A stretch of DNA of 64,000 bases from contig NC_060211.1 of assembly GCF_021130785.1 (NCBI RefSeq), forward strand, positions 25,095,001 to 25,159,000, read 5' to 3'. Shown one piece after another: positions 1 to 12,961 of this stretch. How positions within the stretch are numbered: position 1 is the stretch's first letter; every line of letters begins with the position of its first letter. The stretch comes from Homalodisca vitripennis (Eukaryota > Arthropoda > Insecta > Hemiptera > Cicadellidae). A model generated the notes under the pieces. The model was not told where the DNA came from. It did not search any database and saw only the letters and a list, made by a program, of their open reading frames with translations. A program made the position numbers and the translations under genes.

Positions 1-184
1 GCTGACGTTTCCCCATGTTATCTGCACATCATTTCATATGATTGTTCATATCACGAGCACCCTAACCCGAGATAAAATATGAAAGTCAAGTTCATGAATA
101 GTAATTAGATAGAAGTAGGTTATGCGATATATATTGGATACTTCCTTCTCGTGTGCTTTAGTCAGAGGTGGCAATAGTTGAGTT
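1..184. other. Unassigned AT-rich sequence
   Basis: Short left margin before the first tandem array. I see no reading frame, RNA gene or repeat in it. Confidence 0.4.
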
Positions 185-1582
185 GCAAGTAACGTTTTAC
201 GATTCCGACAAAAACAGTGCAGTGACAGTACAGCCTTACAAAAAACGATATAGGATTACGCAAAATATAGTGTACTGCCAATACATCCTTACAAAAAACG
301 AAATAGGATTCCGCAAAATATGGTGCACTCCCAAAACAGCATTGCAGCTGATGACATAGGATTCTGACAAATACAGTGTACTGGCAATAAAGCCTTGTAG
401 CTGACGATATAGGGTTCCGACAAATAAAGTGTACTTCCAATACAGCCTTGTACCAGACGATATAGGGTTCCGATAAATACAGTGTACTGCCAATACAGAT
501 TTGTAGCTGACGTAATAGGGTTTCGACAAATACAGTGTACTGTCAGTACAGCCTTGTAGCTGATGATATAGGGTTCCGACAAATACAGTGTACTGTCAAT
601 ATAGCCTTACATGACGATATAGGGTTCCGACAAATACAGTGTACTGTCAGTACAGCCTTGTACCTGACGATATAGGGTTCCGACAAATACAGTGTACTGC
701 CAATACAGATTTGTAGCTGACGTAATAGGGTTCCGACAAATACAGTGTACTGTCAGTACAGCCTTGTAGCTGACGATATAGGGTTCCGACAAATACAGTG
801 TACTGCCAATACAGATTTGTAGCTGACGTAATAGGGTTCCGACAAATACAGTGTACTGTCAGTACAGCCTTGTAGCTGACGATATAGGGTTCCGACAAAT
901 ACAGTGTACTGTCAATACAGCCTTGTACCTGACGATATAGGGTTGCGACAAATACAGTGTACTGTCAGTACAGCCTTGTAGCTGACGATATAGGGTTCCG
1001 ACAAATACAGTGTACTGCCAATACAGATTTGTAGCTGACGTAATAGGGTTCCGACAAATACAGTGTACTGTCAGTACAGCCTTGTAGCTGATGATATAGG
1101 GTTCCGACAAATACAGTGTACTGTCAGTAAAGCCTTGTAGCTAACGATATAGGGTTCTGACAAATACAGTGTACTGCCAATACAGATTTGTAGCTGACGT
1201 AATAGGGTTCCGACAAATATAGTGTACTGTCAGTACAGCCTTGTAGCTGATGGTATAGGGTTCCGACAAATACATTGTACTGTCAGTACAGCCTTGTAGC
1301 TGACGATATAGGGTTCCGACAAATACAGTGTACTGCCAATACAGATTTGTAGCTGACGTAATAGGGTTCCGACAAATACAGTGTACTGTCAGTACAGCCT
1401 TGTAGCTGACGATATAGGGTTCCGACAAATACAGTGTACTGTCAGTACAGCCTTGTAGCTGACGATATAGAGTTTTGATAAAGACAGTGCACTTCCAATA
1501 CAACTTTGTAGCTGACGATATAGGGTTCCGGCAAATACAGTGTACTGTCAGTACAGCATTGCAGCTGGCGTGATAGGGTTTC
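185..1582. repeat. 53 bp minisatellite array with two alternating unit types
   Basis: About 26 head-to-tail units of 53 bp. The common core is GTAGCTGACGATATAGGGTT followed by CCGACAAATACAGTGTACTG. Two versions recur: one begins CAGCCTTGTAGCTGACGATA, the other CAGATTTGTAGCTGACGTAA. They often alternate, so there is a higher-order period of 106 bp or more. The first units (185-420) and the last (1490-1582) are the most diverged, as expected when homogenisation is strongest in the centre. The minus-strand frames of 60-120 codons here are by-products of the repeat. Confidence 0.95.
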
Positions 1583-2470
1583 CCGGTGAAGCTGATGTAA
1601 TATTAACGCTACTATGAGGATGACGAATGAAAATTTGTATTTTGGAAAAGAAGGTGTTGTATAATAAATCTGTGTAGTTGGAAAAATATAACCGTACTTA
1701 AAAAAAGTTCTTTTACCCCAAATTACCACAAAGATTCTAAGGATAATTGTTGGTATGCATAATAAGTGGGAGAAAGTCGTACCACATATGCGAAACCATT
1801 CATTAGTATTGTGCTTTGTGGGTTAGTTTTCTAACAAGTACTGTTTCCACTTTAATATATTTTCTCCGCCCATATTCATATTTTGTTCAATACTAGAACA
1901 TTAATTAAGCGATAATAACATTTATCTATTTTATGCTTGACATTCTTTTTTTACTTCACATTATTGCTGATTTTCAATTATAAGAAGAAGTTTGCCTCCT
2001 TTTACCAATTAAATATTTGAAAAACAACGTTTCGGGATATAACACTTGCTCTCTTACTCGGGTGACAATACGCAACAAACTCAACTATTAGCAACGAAAA
2101 CGTGGCGTTGTTCAAGACTAAGTAACACAACTTTTCTAAGTTGTGTGTTCATTCCATCACCACGTACGATAATATACCATGCCGGTGAATGTAAATCGCT
2201 TTTACATATTCATCCGTGGTGATATGTGTGAAGTATCTTCAGATAGCAGAAGTGCTCAGAACCGTCTTGCTTGATTTATTGCTCTTTCTATTTCTGTAAC
2301 TTAAGTTTCAGATATTTGTCACTCGAAGAACATAACGGAGATCATTTTCCGACATGCAGGTTGTTGTTTCAATGCTTAAATGAAGTATAGTAAACATTCA
2401 CATTGTGTAATCCTTAAACATGTATTTATTACATATAATTAATGATACTATCACGGCCACCCTCCTTAAT
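1583..2470. other. No gene seen; AT-rich spacer
   Basis: Non-repetitive AT-rich sequence between two structured blocks. I see no convincing coding region or RNA gene. Confidence 0.4.
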
Positions 2471-2800
2471 ATTAATTCAATATCTCCGCCCTCTAAAAGC
2501 GCTGAAAGGCCTTTCAAAGCAAACTCGCTGAAAGGGGAAACATTCGGGATAATCTCTGGCGGAATGCACATCAAGGCCCTCTAATGAATCCATTAAATCA
2601 CCTCTACACAAGGGAGCCCGCAGACGCCGAGAGGGTCCGATTAATTTGTGTGCAAAGCTGAAAATTGAAACGCAGAGCCCCAACGGTATCAGCGGGAATA
2701 CAGTGGGGCCAATTACAACAGTAGCGCGCGGACTCGCCAGAGAGGGCGGTGTAACCCTCTCTCGGGCAGCTTCATCGTCCTCGCCGTGTTATTGTTACTT
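2471..2800. promoter_or_regulatory. GC-richer single-copy island, candidate regulatory element
   Basis: About 330 bp with markedly higher GC than its surroundings and no tandem structure. It contains homeodomain-type cores (CATTAAAT, GATTAATTTG), two near-copies of GCTGAAAGG (around 2499 and 2529) and balanced, complex sequence. The 68-codon minus-strand frame here has no recognisable domain. Islands like this in an insect repeat desert are often conserved non-coding elements. That is inference only; no conservation can be checked here. Confidence 0.25.
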
Positions 2801-3074
2801 CGACCGTTAATCTGTGTAACCGATACTCTCCATTCAGTAATTTCCTATTCGAATTCATCAAAAAATAAGTAATTGGTTTTAATTTAGAGTCGAGATGGGC
2901 ACTATACGAACATCAAATCTATTTTTTTGCCTTTCGAAAACCACAATATGCAACAATTAGTGTACTATTCCAACTTCCTCCCAAAAATGGTATTTTTACT
3001 TCCTAACTTATTAAAATAATCACTCATTTTAAAGTCCTCTAATGAGTATTTAAAAATTATCAGTTAAATTTTAA

Positions 3075-4535
3075 AATAAAACAGACTGTAATGCATAAAC
3101 ATGTCATATATTCTCATTTGACATGAAACTAAACAGACTATAATGCATAAACGTGTCATATATTCTCATTTGACATGAAAATAAAACAGACTATAATGCA
3201 TAAACGTGTCATATATTTTCATTTGACATACAATAAAACAGACTGTAATGCATAAACGTGTCATATATGCTCATGTGACATAAAATAAAACAGACTATAA
3301 TGCATAAACGTGTCATATATTCTCATTTGACATAAAATGAAACAGACTGTAATGCATAAACGTGTCATATATTTTCATTTGACATAAAATAAAACAGACT
3401 GTAATGCATAAACGTGTCATATATTCTCATTTGACATAAAATAAAACAGACTGTAAATGCATAAACGTGTCATATATTTTCATTTGACATAAAATAAAAC
3501 AGACTGTAAAGCATAAACGTGTCATATATTCTCATTTGACATAAAATAAAACAGACTGTAATGCATAAACGTGTCATATATTCTCATTTGACATAAAATA
3601 AAACAGATTATAATGCATAAACGTGTCATATATTCTCATTTGACATAAAATAAAACAGACTGTAATGCATAAACGTGTCATATATTCTCATTTGACATAA
3701 AATAAAATAGACTGTAATGCATAAACGTGTCATATATTTTCATTTGACATAAAATAAAACTGACTGTAATGCATAAACGTGTCATATATTCTCATTTGTC
3801 ATAAAATAAAACAGACTGTAAAGCATAAACGTGTCATATATTTTCATTTGACATAAAATAAAACAGACTGTAATGCATAAACGTGTCATATATTCTCATT
3901 TGACATAAAATAAAACAGACTGTAATGCATAAACGTGTCATATATTCTCATTTGACATAAAATTAAACAGACTGTAATGCATAAACGTGTCATATATTCT
4001 CATTTGACATAAAATAAAACAGACTGTAATGCATAAACGTGTCATATATTCTCATTTGACATAAAATAAAACAGACTGTAATGCATAAACGTGTCATATA
4101 TTCTCATTTGACATAAAATGAAACAGACTGTAATGCATAAACGTGTCATATATTCTCATTTGACATAAAATAAAACAGACTGTAATGCATAAACGTGTCA
4201 TATATTTTCATTTGACATAAAATAAAACAGACTGTAATGCATAAACGTGTCATATATTCTCATTTGACATAAAATAAAACAGACTGTAATGCATAAACGT
4301 GTCATATATTCCCATTTGACATAAATAAAACAGACTGTAATGCATAAACGTGTCATATATTTTCATTTGACATAAAATAAAACAGACTGTAATGCATAAA
4401 CGTGTCATATATTCTCATTTGACATAAAATAAAACAGACTGTAATGCATAAACGTGTCATATATTCTCATTTGAAATAAAATAAAACAGACTGTAAAGCA
4501 TAAATGTGTTATATATTCCCATGTGACATTTATAT
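3075..4535. repeat. 52 bp AT-rich minisatellite array
   Basis: About 28 units of 52 bp with the core ACAGACTGTAATGCATAAAC then GTGTCATATATTCTCATTTG, linked by ACATAAAATAA. Units differ mainly by T/C in TATATTC versus TATATTT, A/G in GACTATAA versus GACTGTAA, and rare one-base indels. The last unit decays at about 4490-4535. Each unit includes the palindromic ATGCAT. No reading frame spans the array. Confidence 0.97.
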
Positions 4536-5287
4536 TTTGTAGTTTTGTTTGAAAATTAAATAGTACAGCACTACATTACCGATTACGTTATATTGCATAT
4601 TCCACAGTAACTAGGAAGTGAATCTCGCCGACTTAATGAGTTATTTATATAACTACGATAAAAATATTTTAATTCGCATCCAAACCATACGGTGTTCAAG
4701 ATTTGGAAATTTTAAATTCAGAATGATTGTGAATCTCTAAAGTCTATTAGCTTTATGTATAATAGTACTGCAGTTACACGCGTAAACATGTTAGTTTTGC
4801 GCCGATCCAAATAAAAGATTTCGTTAATTTTAGAGCTCTTGATGGTACCTGTAGAATCCTCTCAACTATTTGGACGTCGCTGGTTCTTCAGGACATCCAA
4901 CAAGTGTTATTTGCCACACAAAATACACAAATTGTTTTTTGGTCATAACTTTTCCAAAAGATTGGTTATGATACTGAGCAGTTCATGATCACCACTTCAA
5001 AAAATGTAACTCAAATAAATAGCATTTTTAACCATTGGTGAAAAGTGAATAACTCATATAACTGAATATAAAACGGCAGATGAAAAAATATATAAAAGAT
5101 CACATTTGAAAATGAATTCTAAACTGGGCCCTTTAATTTATATATATTATAAATTAATTTGTATATATTTTTGTCGCGTCAGGGGGATGGCCCGCAATGG
5201 GCCAGAAGGAAATTTGTAATTAAAGCATAAGTCGAGTAGTACACCAAATTAAAGGTCTCTATTAGAAGGGTACAATGCCGCAAATTC

Positions 5288-5290
<3 letters not shown>
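4536..5290. other. No gene seen; AT-rich spacer
   Basis: AT-rich, non-repetitive sequence leading into a dinucleotide tract. Nothing recognisable. Confidence 0.4.

Positions 5291-5373
<83 letters not shown>
5291..5373. repeat. Compound (AT)n(GT)n microsatellite
   Basis: About 28 AT repeats (5291-5346) run directly into about 13 GT repeats (5347-5373). The minus-strand frame that reads HTHTH...IYIY is a translation of this tract, not a gene. Confidence 0.97.
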
Positions 5374-5589
5374 AAGCATTTTATATAACTGCAATAAAAA
5401 GCTAAAAGAATGAAAACGCTTTTTCAATACCAAATATTTTAAATGTGAATTTCTCATATTGTGAACAAACGCGAATTACCTTATAAAGAAAGTGAATGAA
5501 TTTAATTTCTCGGTCTTACTCGACGATATGTAACGGACCAGGGTACGCTTATATTTGCATACTGTAGGGTCTGAACTGTCAACTATGTG

Positions 5590-5830
5590 TGAGAGTCAGT
5601 ATTCTGTATGTGTCCAGCCGTGGTGTAGTCAATGCGGCAAAATGCAGCCCGTGTACAGTAGCAGTAGTGTTGTATCGATTGGCCCCCTCTCCCCCGCTGC
5701 CCCGCGACGACCCCCTGCACCCCTTCACCCCCCTACTCAACCCTACAATCACATTACTCGCCACTCGCTCATTCACAACCCTTGCTGGACGGTATTACTC
5801 GAACACGGTGAATATCCACTACAAATTGGT
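5590..5830. promoter_or_regulatory. C-rich single-copy island
   Basis: A GC-rich block in AT-rich surroundings, with a strongly C-rich core at about 5680-5735 (runs of C4-C6) that could form a G-quadruplex on the minus strand. Overlapping frames of 65-125 codons on both strands reflect low stop density in GC-rich sequence; none resembles a known domain. Two copies of a short TATATGGGTATA motif lie just downstream at 5869-5905. Confidence 0.2.
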
Positions 5831-5939
5831 TTATACGTTGTTACAGGGCCGGTTCGTCTTTTGCTTATATGGGTATATGGGTATACTTTTGCGTATATGG
5901 GTATACCGTACACTTATGTGATTGCAGATTGATTTACAA

Positions 5940-7850
5940 CTAAACATTTTGGTTTTGCTAGATAAACGTCTGGAAATATTTACACACATTTAAAGCAATT
6001 TAACTTTGCGAGCTGAAGTTTCGTTTCCGAATTTCCGAAATTACAAAAGTGATGTAATTACTAAAATTATGGACTTGAAAGAGGTTACCAAATGAATTAG
6101 AAGTTAAATGTTACTAAGAAAACCGTAACATTTTACTGGTTGTAGTATGGAATTTAATCACTTATTGGATTCCCCTTGAACATTTTCAAAGCCACTGAAC
6201 ATCTTCAGCATACTTCTTCAACGTGAATGGCTATTTTCAACTAGTTTCCAATCTAATCTCCTTTACATTTATAATTCTCTTAGATTTCTCCAGGATAATT
6301 TCAATTAATTATTGCCAAATTAAAGCATAACGAGTTACTATATTTCTGACTTCAAACTGATTATAAAAGATTGGTTATCTGTTATGTACTGCATCTCTAT
6401 GGCCTTAAAGGGAATTAAACTCTCCACAGACTCAATAGTTATAATCAGTTATAAGTAACGAAATGTTTAGATATATACGAACCCACGCAGAAACCCTTTT
6501 TAAAATGCACTGAACTAAAAAAAGTAAACAAAAAACACAAAGTTATAAATAAAGGTGCGTAGAAAAATTTATTGTACTAATCACAATTTACTCTATTGCA
6601 AATAGCTATAAACACTTTAGTATATCTGCGAAAAGTCATAAAACTGTCTGAGAGCAGTGCATCTCATGGTTTAATACATTAACTTCGTGAAAGACAATAA
6701 ACTTATAACTTAGTTTGATATGAATTATATGTCCAAATAAATTATTCAGTGTATCTTGAATAATAATTATTGTGTGTCTACCACTAATATTTTCACCATG
6801 AATGGCAGGTCTTTTTTAATCAACCCATCAATAGTTTTTGCTATTCCTGACACGATACCCCTACGCGGGTTCGAAATTCCATTTGTTAATGGGATTTGGA
6901 AATTTTTAATGGCTATTGTCATTTGATGAATATTATTAAAACGGGACACACTATTTTGTGGCAACTAATTAATTCTTATGATCACATAGTACGTCTATAC
7001 GAATTTGGATTATCTTTCTTAAAGACCGGAACCACTTTGGCCCTATTCAACTATGTTGGAAATATGCCACTTCAGGCGAGAGGTTTACAATTTTAGTTAA
7101 TGTGCTCTTAAAGCATTGTTTGCTCAGCCACATTGATGATCTATTGATATATTTATATGTTTTTGGTTGAAAATATCTTATGATCACTGCTATCCCCGCT
7201 TCAAACACAGAGGAAAGCATCATAGAAGGCACCACGTGGGGTCCAGAGGGGAACTTGGTTTATCACATCTGATTGGTAAGCTACCGTTGAAAAAGTTATT
7301 AAATTCCGTTATTACAGTTTGGGGATCGCGTTTGATTTTTCCATTTATTAATAATTAATTGGTTTTCAAGGAAGTTTGTTTTTTTTTAATTTTACATTAT
7401 ATTTTAAACCTTTTTACAAAGTTTTTTGATTTTTTAAATGCCATTTACGTTGTGAATTTGATGCTTTAATAACATTCCTATACAATTTGTTGTAGTTTTT
7501 AACAGTTGTAAGAAATTTCTATTTGTGGAAGTTTTTACTGGTTCTGAGTAGAACTTTTCTCTTGACACAAGAATTCTCCGAGTATTCCACGAAGTTCTTT
7601 TGAATTTCATTCTGTGCGATTGCTTTTTTGAGAGGCAACTTACATTCCAGCGACAGTTGAGAGTATCATTGAATGCAGTATATTACATATGCTTTTAAAT
7701 CAATTAACGTATTTATTTGTGGATAAACCACAAAGGTAACAGTTGAAAGATGATAAAACTACTTATTACAATTACAAAAAAATCATATTTTTTCTAATTA
7801 GACTTACAATAAATTTCTTCAGTCTGAGTTTTTACATCACTAAGCGTTCA
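5940..7850. other. No gene seen; AT-rich spacer
   Basis: About 1.9 kb of AT-rich sequence. Short frames of about 60 codons occur at 6767-7358, but they have no domain signature and overlap on both strands, as expected by chance. No tandem repeats or inverted termini seen. Confidence 0.4.
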
Positions 7851-7851
7851 G

Positions 7852-8607
7852 ATGTATGCTCTATCTTATCATTGGCTGAGCTTCAGCGAAGCCTATCACT
7901 CATTACTGACTGTATGTCCGAAGTGGCTGAGCTTTAGCGAAGCCTATCACTCATTACTGACTGTATGTCCGAAGTGGCTGAGCTTTAGCTAAGCCTATCA
8001 CTCATTACTGACTTTCTGTCCGAAGTGGCTGAGCTTTAGCGAAGCCTATCACTCATTACTGACTGTCTATCCGAAGTGGCTGAGCTTTAGCGAAGCCTAT
8101 CACTCATTACTGACTGTATGTCCGAAGTGGCTGAGCTTTAGCGAAGCCTATCACTCATCACTGACTGTATGTCCGAAGTGGCTGAGCTTTAGCGAAGCCT
8201 ATCACTCATCACTGACTGTATGTCCGAAGTGGCTGAGCTTTAGCGAAGCCTATCACTCATCACTGACTGTATGTCCGAAGTGGCTGAGCTTTAGTGAAGC
8301 CTATCACTCATCACTGACTGTATGTCCGAAGTGGCTGAGCTTTAGCGAAGCCTATAACTCATTACTGACTGTCTGTCCGAAGTGGCTGAGCTTTAGCGAA
8401 GCCTATCACTCATTACTGACTGTCTGTCCGAAGTGGCTGAGCTTTAGCGAAGCCTATCACTCATTACTGACTGTCTGTCCGAAGTGGCTGAGCTTTAGCG
8501 AAGCCTATCACTCATTACTGACTGTCTGTCGGAAGTGGCTGAGCTTTAGCGCAGCCTATCACTCATTACTGACTGACTGTCCAAAGTACACGTCGATAAC
8601 TAACTGA
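7852..8607 (+). repeat. 51 bp minisatellite with a retained open frame
   Basis: Fourteen units of exactly 51 bp (about 7873-8588) with the core GTGGCTGAGCTTTAGCGAAG. Because 51 is divisible by 3, phase is kept and one plus-strand frame encodes a 17-residue repeat, WLSFSEAYHSLLTVCPK. An ATG at 7852 is in this frame and reads for 46 codons until a TAA at 7990-7992, caused by GCGAAG changing to GCTAAG in the third unit. Beyond it the same frame stays open to a TGA at 8605-8607, about 204 codons with no ATG. Probably a satellite and not a gene. The right flank is a diverged copy of a dispersed repeat carrying the related TTGGCTGAGCGTCAGCGAA. Confidence 0.93.
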
Positions 8608-9146
8608 CGCATAGACTTGAAAATGTGCACAAGGCGTATGAGGAACACTGAGTTCGATGTTGGCGCATGTCACTTTATGAAATTTGGCTGAGCGTCAGCG
8701 AATATTTTAAATTGATCTTATGGGTAGCCATGATGGTAACGAGGTAATAGCAGAATAAATAAATTTGCTTTTCAAACATGTGACATATTAACTCGTGTAA
8801 TCCAACAATTCCAGGACATTCATCAATTTTATAGTGATTTAGTGTGTAGAATTTTATTATTTAAACACTTATATGGAAACCGATTTAATATACACATATT
8901 TTAATGTATCATATTGCAAGATATATCGAGAATGATTTAATATGCAGACTTTAACTTTTGCATGAAACTTCTGTTGTTCTAAGTTCTATGATGCTTCATT
9001 TTTGGGTCAACTTTTTTGTACGATTGTCTGCCTGTATATCTGTTCGAAGGAAATCTCAGAATAAAATGAGCTATAGATCTAAAATTTTGCATGGTACCAC
9101 GGCGAAGCCTGTTACAACATATGGTGTGGCGTACTATTATTTTTAA
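8608..9146 (+). repeat. Dispersed repeat of the GGCTGAGCGTTAGCGAA family
   Basis: Contains ATTTGGCTGAGCGTCAGCGA (about 8682-8702) and, further on, a block reading TGTACGATTGTCTGCCTGTA ... AATGAGCTATAGATCTAAAA ... GGCGAAGCCTGTTACAAC. The same blocks recur in reverse orientation at about 46945-47645 and 43290-43690, and in decayed form at 30885-31890. I see no coding capacity, so the family is probably non-autonomous. Boundaries are approximate. Confidence 0.7.
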
Positions 9147-9234
9147 TTTCTTATCTTTGACATCGGTTTTATTTTGTGTTACGGTAACATATAAATGTAG
9201 AGAATCGTCGAATCACGGTGTGTTAATCGTGAAC

Positions 9235-9440
9235 TCAAAATGATTTGACGATGAACGGCACCGCACAAAAACTGTCACAAATCACACCGATGACTAGTTC
9301 ACACGTTCCGTTTAGGCCAGTCGGTATGATGCAGATGTCACAGATTGGGCAACTGCTCGCATACGCTCCTCTAGCGACAGCCGGCCACAAGTACAATGTG
9401 TGTCGCCGGTCACTATGATGCCATTAGCTAGCATTGACAA
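9235..9440. promoter_or_regulatory. GC-richer single-copy island
   Basis: About 200 bp of complex, higher-GC sequence with no tandem structure. Contains several GTCACA/TGTCAC motifs, the palindromes ACTAGT and GCTAGC, and GCCATTAGCTAGC. Candidate conserved non-coding sequence; function not provable here. Confidence 0.2.
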
Positions 9441-10970
9441 ACTTCACAAGCATTAAAACAGAAGAGATGTTTGTATTGTCATGTAAAGTACTTGCACAAT
9501 ATAAAGTACGCTTTTCGTTCCGCAATAAACACTTACAATACGTAGTTAAGCATGGATAATGCTAGTTAAACTCTAGTATAGTCTAAACTCTCATACTATA
9601 ATTTGTCCAACTCGAATAGACGAAACAGAAAGGTTAAAGAAAAAACTTAACAAGAACAAACCTTAACAATTGAGAGTATAATGACAACAAGAAGAGCAAG
9701 AGCTCCTAATGTGTATGAAGCTCTTAAGGACAGTAAGAGGTAAAAAGAAGGTACAAGGAGGACAACAACTCTTGAAAATAAGAAAGATAACACTTTTAGT
9801 AACTTTGGAAACAAACACGAAAATATCAAAACAAGGTTAACAGCAAAAGGTCACGATGAATCTTAACAAAAAGTCTTAAAATAAAAAACAACACAGGTTA
9901 GAAGGAAAATTTTTTGGAAAGTTTTGGAAAGAGAATTGTTTGCTCCACATTGGTCGGAAAATTCTTTTCATATTTCTTTGACCACATTTCTTTGTTTTTA
10001 TTGTTATCAAGATTCAGATAAAATTCAACGAAAGTACGAAAAATAAGTTTTCCTATCATTCCTTGGTATCTCAGGCATTAGAAAACGACAACCCTTTCAT
10101 AATAAGCGACGTGGCAAGAAAACTAAATGGTAATTATATTCGCAAAATTAATCTATTTACTGACTAAAACAAGTAATACGCATATTTTGCGGAGTCAAGA
10201 TCTCTAGTTGCTCTTATTATCGTTCTTTTAAGTGAATCTGATTGTTCCAAAACATTAAAAAAATGTTAAAAATATATAATTTTATTAGTTAATATATGTA
10301 TTTGAACTAAGGTATATTATTTATTCCAATTTGCTTAGGGCAACTGTATGTTGTAAATAACATTTCCCTTTCTAAACTTTTGTGAATAGGACCGGAGTGG
10401 TACTCGGTGTGAATCCGTAAGCGGTCTCCCAATCACATGTTTACAAATTTGTTAATTTCAATAACCTAAAAACTGAGATTTTCACTATTGTTACACTATA
10501 GTTTTTTCTTTCCTCATTTTTACATTATATATCACCAGTCCGGACTCCAGACTTTTCGCCGTATCACATTATTAGAGCCCTCTTATACTCCATACATTTA
10601 ATACCGTTAATGAAAGTTGGGTCCAGGTCCAGAGTCTATTAGCACTGTATGAACACATAAACTGGTTTGCGTTGAAATCGATAGAGGAATTACACCAAAG
10701 AAAGTAAACGATCGTCGAAAGTTTTGGTGTACGTCGAAATAGGAGGGTATTTTTTCAGATCATATTTTTCTTAGTTTCTTCAAGTAACTAATAAATGTCA
10801 GCATTAGCTAACCGTATACAGAGGTGGCTGAAAGGGGATACTTTCAGTGTCTTTGGTCATATAATTTTGATTTACATGACGGTGTGCACGCTAAGAAAAA
10901 TATTATCTGAGACAAAAATATTGTTTGATATTTTTTAACCCTTTTGGTACCTTCCATTTTTAAAACTGTA
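9441..10970. other. No gene seen; AT-rich spacer
   Basis: AT-rich sequence. A 60-codon minus-strand frame at 9647-9829 is leucine/valine-rich and could look like a membrane segment, but it has no neighbours or signature to support it. Confidence 0.4.
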
Positions 10971-11029
10971 CAAAAATAGTGACCATTGACAGGATCTACA
11001 CTGCCATGTTTGTACTCATATTACTGAGT

Positions 11030-11240
11030 ACGTGGAGAGTACGGTCGGCGTGGAGACTAGCTGGAGCAACAGAAAAGTCTAAAAGAGCAGTAAAGAAGCC
11101 TTTAAGCCGTGAGTGGGTGTTGTGGGTGGGGAGGGGGTGGGAGGGGGTAGGTAATGGACGATGGTGCCGGTAATCGCACTTTACTGCGACGATCTGCACC
11201 TCTCGTACGCACACCCGCCTGCACACGCGCCTTTCCTAGG
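11030..11240. promoter_or_regulatory. GC-rich island with a G-quadruplex-capable run
   Basis: The plus strand at 11114-11151 carries successive G3-G5 runs (GGGTGTTGTGGGTGGGGAGG and onward), enough for an intramolecular G-quadruplex. Flanks are balanced and single-copy. Frames of 64-76 codons on both strands have no domain signature. Candidate regulatory element. Confidence 0.3.
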
Positions 11241-11960
11241 GCCATGTTTATTAAGATGCTGAGCATGTAGTATAATACAACAGTAGGAGTTCCTCAAGGT
11301 GGTGCAATTAATTTTTGTTGGAAAAATGTTTTTTAATCCTTTAAGGTAACTTCCTTGAGGACAGAAATGTTGACAATATTTTTGGCCTCTCCACGGCGGT
11401 TACAGGCACAAAGAATGAAATTTGTATCTTTGTATTCAGGACCAAATAAACATGACTAAACATAAGTATTTACAATTTTTACAATGTGTGCATGATTTCT
11501 AATTACAGGGAACTTAAAACATCAGAATAACGTTTTACTCTTTCATAACTTATATTTTTTATTTAAATATAATTTTTTAATGTGTTTAAAAATATTTTTT
11601 CATAGAAATATTAAATTATGTTGTACATAAAAAGTGTCATCTTTTATGTATATATTGTAAAAAATCAGCAGTGTTTCTTTGGGCGTGATTTTTAAATATA
11701 CATAAATTCTGCTTTAAATGCCCACCACTCTTCATAGAGTTGTAAAAAAATATTATTCTATTTTTGTTCTCAGAAAATGTGAATGATTGTGTAAAAATTA
11801 TCTTTAAAAATAAAAAAAATAAATATTGTAATCGAAAACTGATTGGGCCTCCTGAAGGTGTATCCGTAGCATTGCTGTGTTCTTTGTACTTGTGAAAGTG
11901 AAATCATTTATTGTTTATAGACAAAACATTGTATAGAACCTACCTTGTAATACCTTTTGT
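11241..11960. other. No gene seen; very AT-rich spacer
   Basis: Very AT-rich with many poly(A)/poly(T) stretches. No coding potential. Confidence 0.45.
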
Positions 11961-11966
11961 AACAAA

Positions 11967-12000
11967 TAACGATGGCAAATGTCCAAAATCCTGTTTCCTA
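11967..12000 (-). mobile_element. Terminal fragment of the foldback family (solo end)
   Basis: The segment AACGATGGCAAATGTCCAAA ... ATCCTGTTTCCTAA matches the outer end of the foldback family seen complete at 45816-46450. Only about 35 bp remain, so this is a relic or an internally deleted copy. Confidence 0.6.
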
Positions 12001-12957
12001 ACTGATATAATACAGCGGGCTTCAGCACGCTAAGTCCGCTTGATTTATGATGATTTATGATTCAATGATTTATCTCCTGTGCTCCTAATACAATCGAAAG
12101 TAATACGTTACATTGCAGGAAATTATTTAAATTCTACTTAATCAACTAAAAAAACTTGTTGTCGTTTACTAATCTCACTTGAATATTGAATAAGGAAATA
12201 TTTTTCATTTCGCATTAACAGTAAATGTAACTAAAATGATATACAAAGGCTACTCGAAGGGGTTCATTTGGGTCTTGATTTGTATTCAATGTCGTTTCTT
12301 GGTAAATTCAGATCTCAGACAGACTGGTGGAATCGATCAAGTTTGCCGCGGGCATTATATGGCTTGAGACGCTTGTCTGCTTTTCTTGAAAGAAGAACTA
12401 TAAAGATGTTTTCTTATCAATTTCACCGCAGTTCTCAGTTATGGCATCGTATATGTGGTTAATATGCGGTCGACGCCCTTCTTAAATACAACTACGTTTT
12501 GCCTCCCAAACATTGAGTAGCCTGTTCAGATAATTTCTCATAGAAAGGTACAACTAAGGCGTTCTTCTTGACATTTTCGAGTAGATGTCTTTTTATAATA
12601 ATTCTATCGTTTTGCTAATTATATTTATGATAACACAATGTTTAATCTTATGATTCTATTACCTATATTGTTTGATTTTTAGACACAAACTAGTGTCCAA
12701 AGCCAGAGAAGAAAAATACTTTTGGACGGTCACCATTAACCCGGACATTCTAAATACATAGAATTTAGAATAAGTCAAAATACCGGTGAGTGGCTGTATA
12801 ACTGTGTCATAATGGAGCGATTCACAAAAAAATATACTATTACATACCGTTAGATCCCAAGTAGTTACTATATATGTATAACATATATACTACTAATGTA
12901 TAACGGCCAAATACAAAATAATTCAATCGTAAAACGTAAGGGTTGTGGTGATATATA

Positions 12958-12961
<4 letters not shown>
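12001..12961. other. No gene seen; AT-rich spacer
   Basis: AT-rich, with small local duplications (for example TGATTTATGATGATTTATGA at about 12040). No gene recognised. Confidence 0.4.

Noticed and set aside
185..4535. Possible CRISPR arrays (regular repeats)
   Set aside because: The repeats are head-to-tail without unique spacers, and the sequence is eukaryotic in character; these are minisatellites.
5555..5932. Overlapping 110- and 125-codon plus-strand frames
   Set aside because: They overlap each other in different frames in a C-rich region with few stops; neither has a signature, and the tail translates a short TATATGGGTATA repeat.
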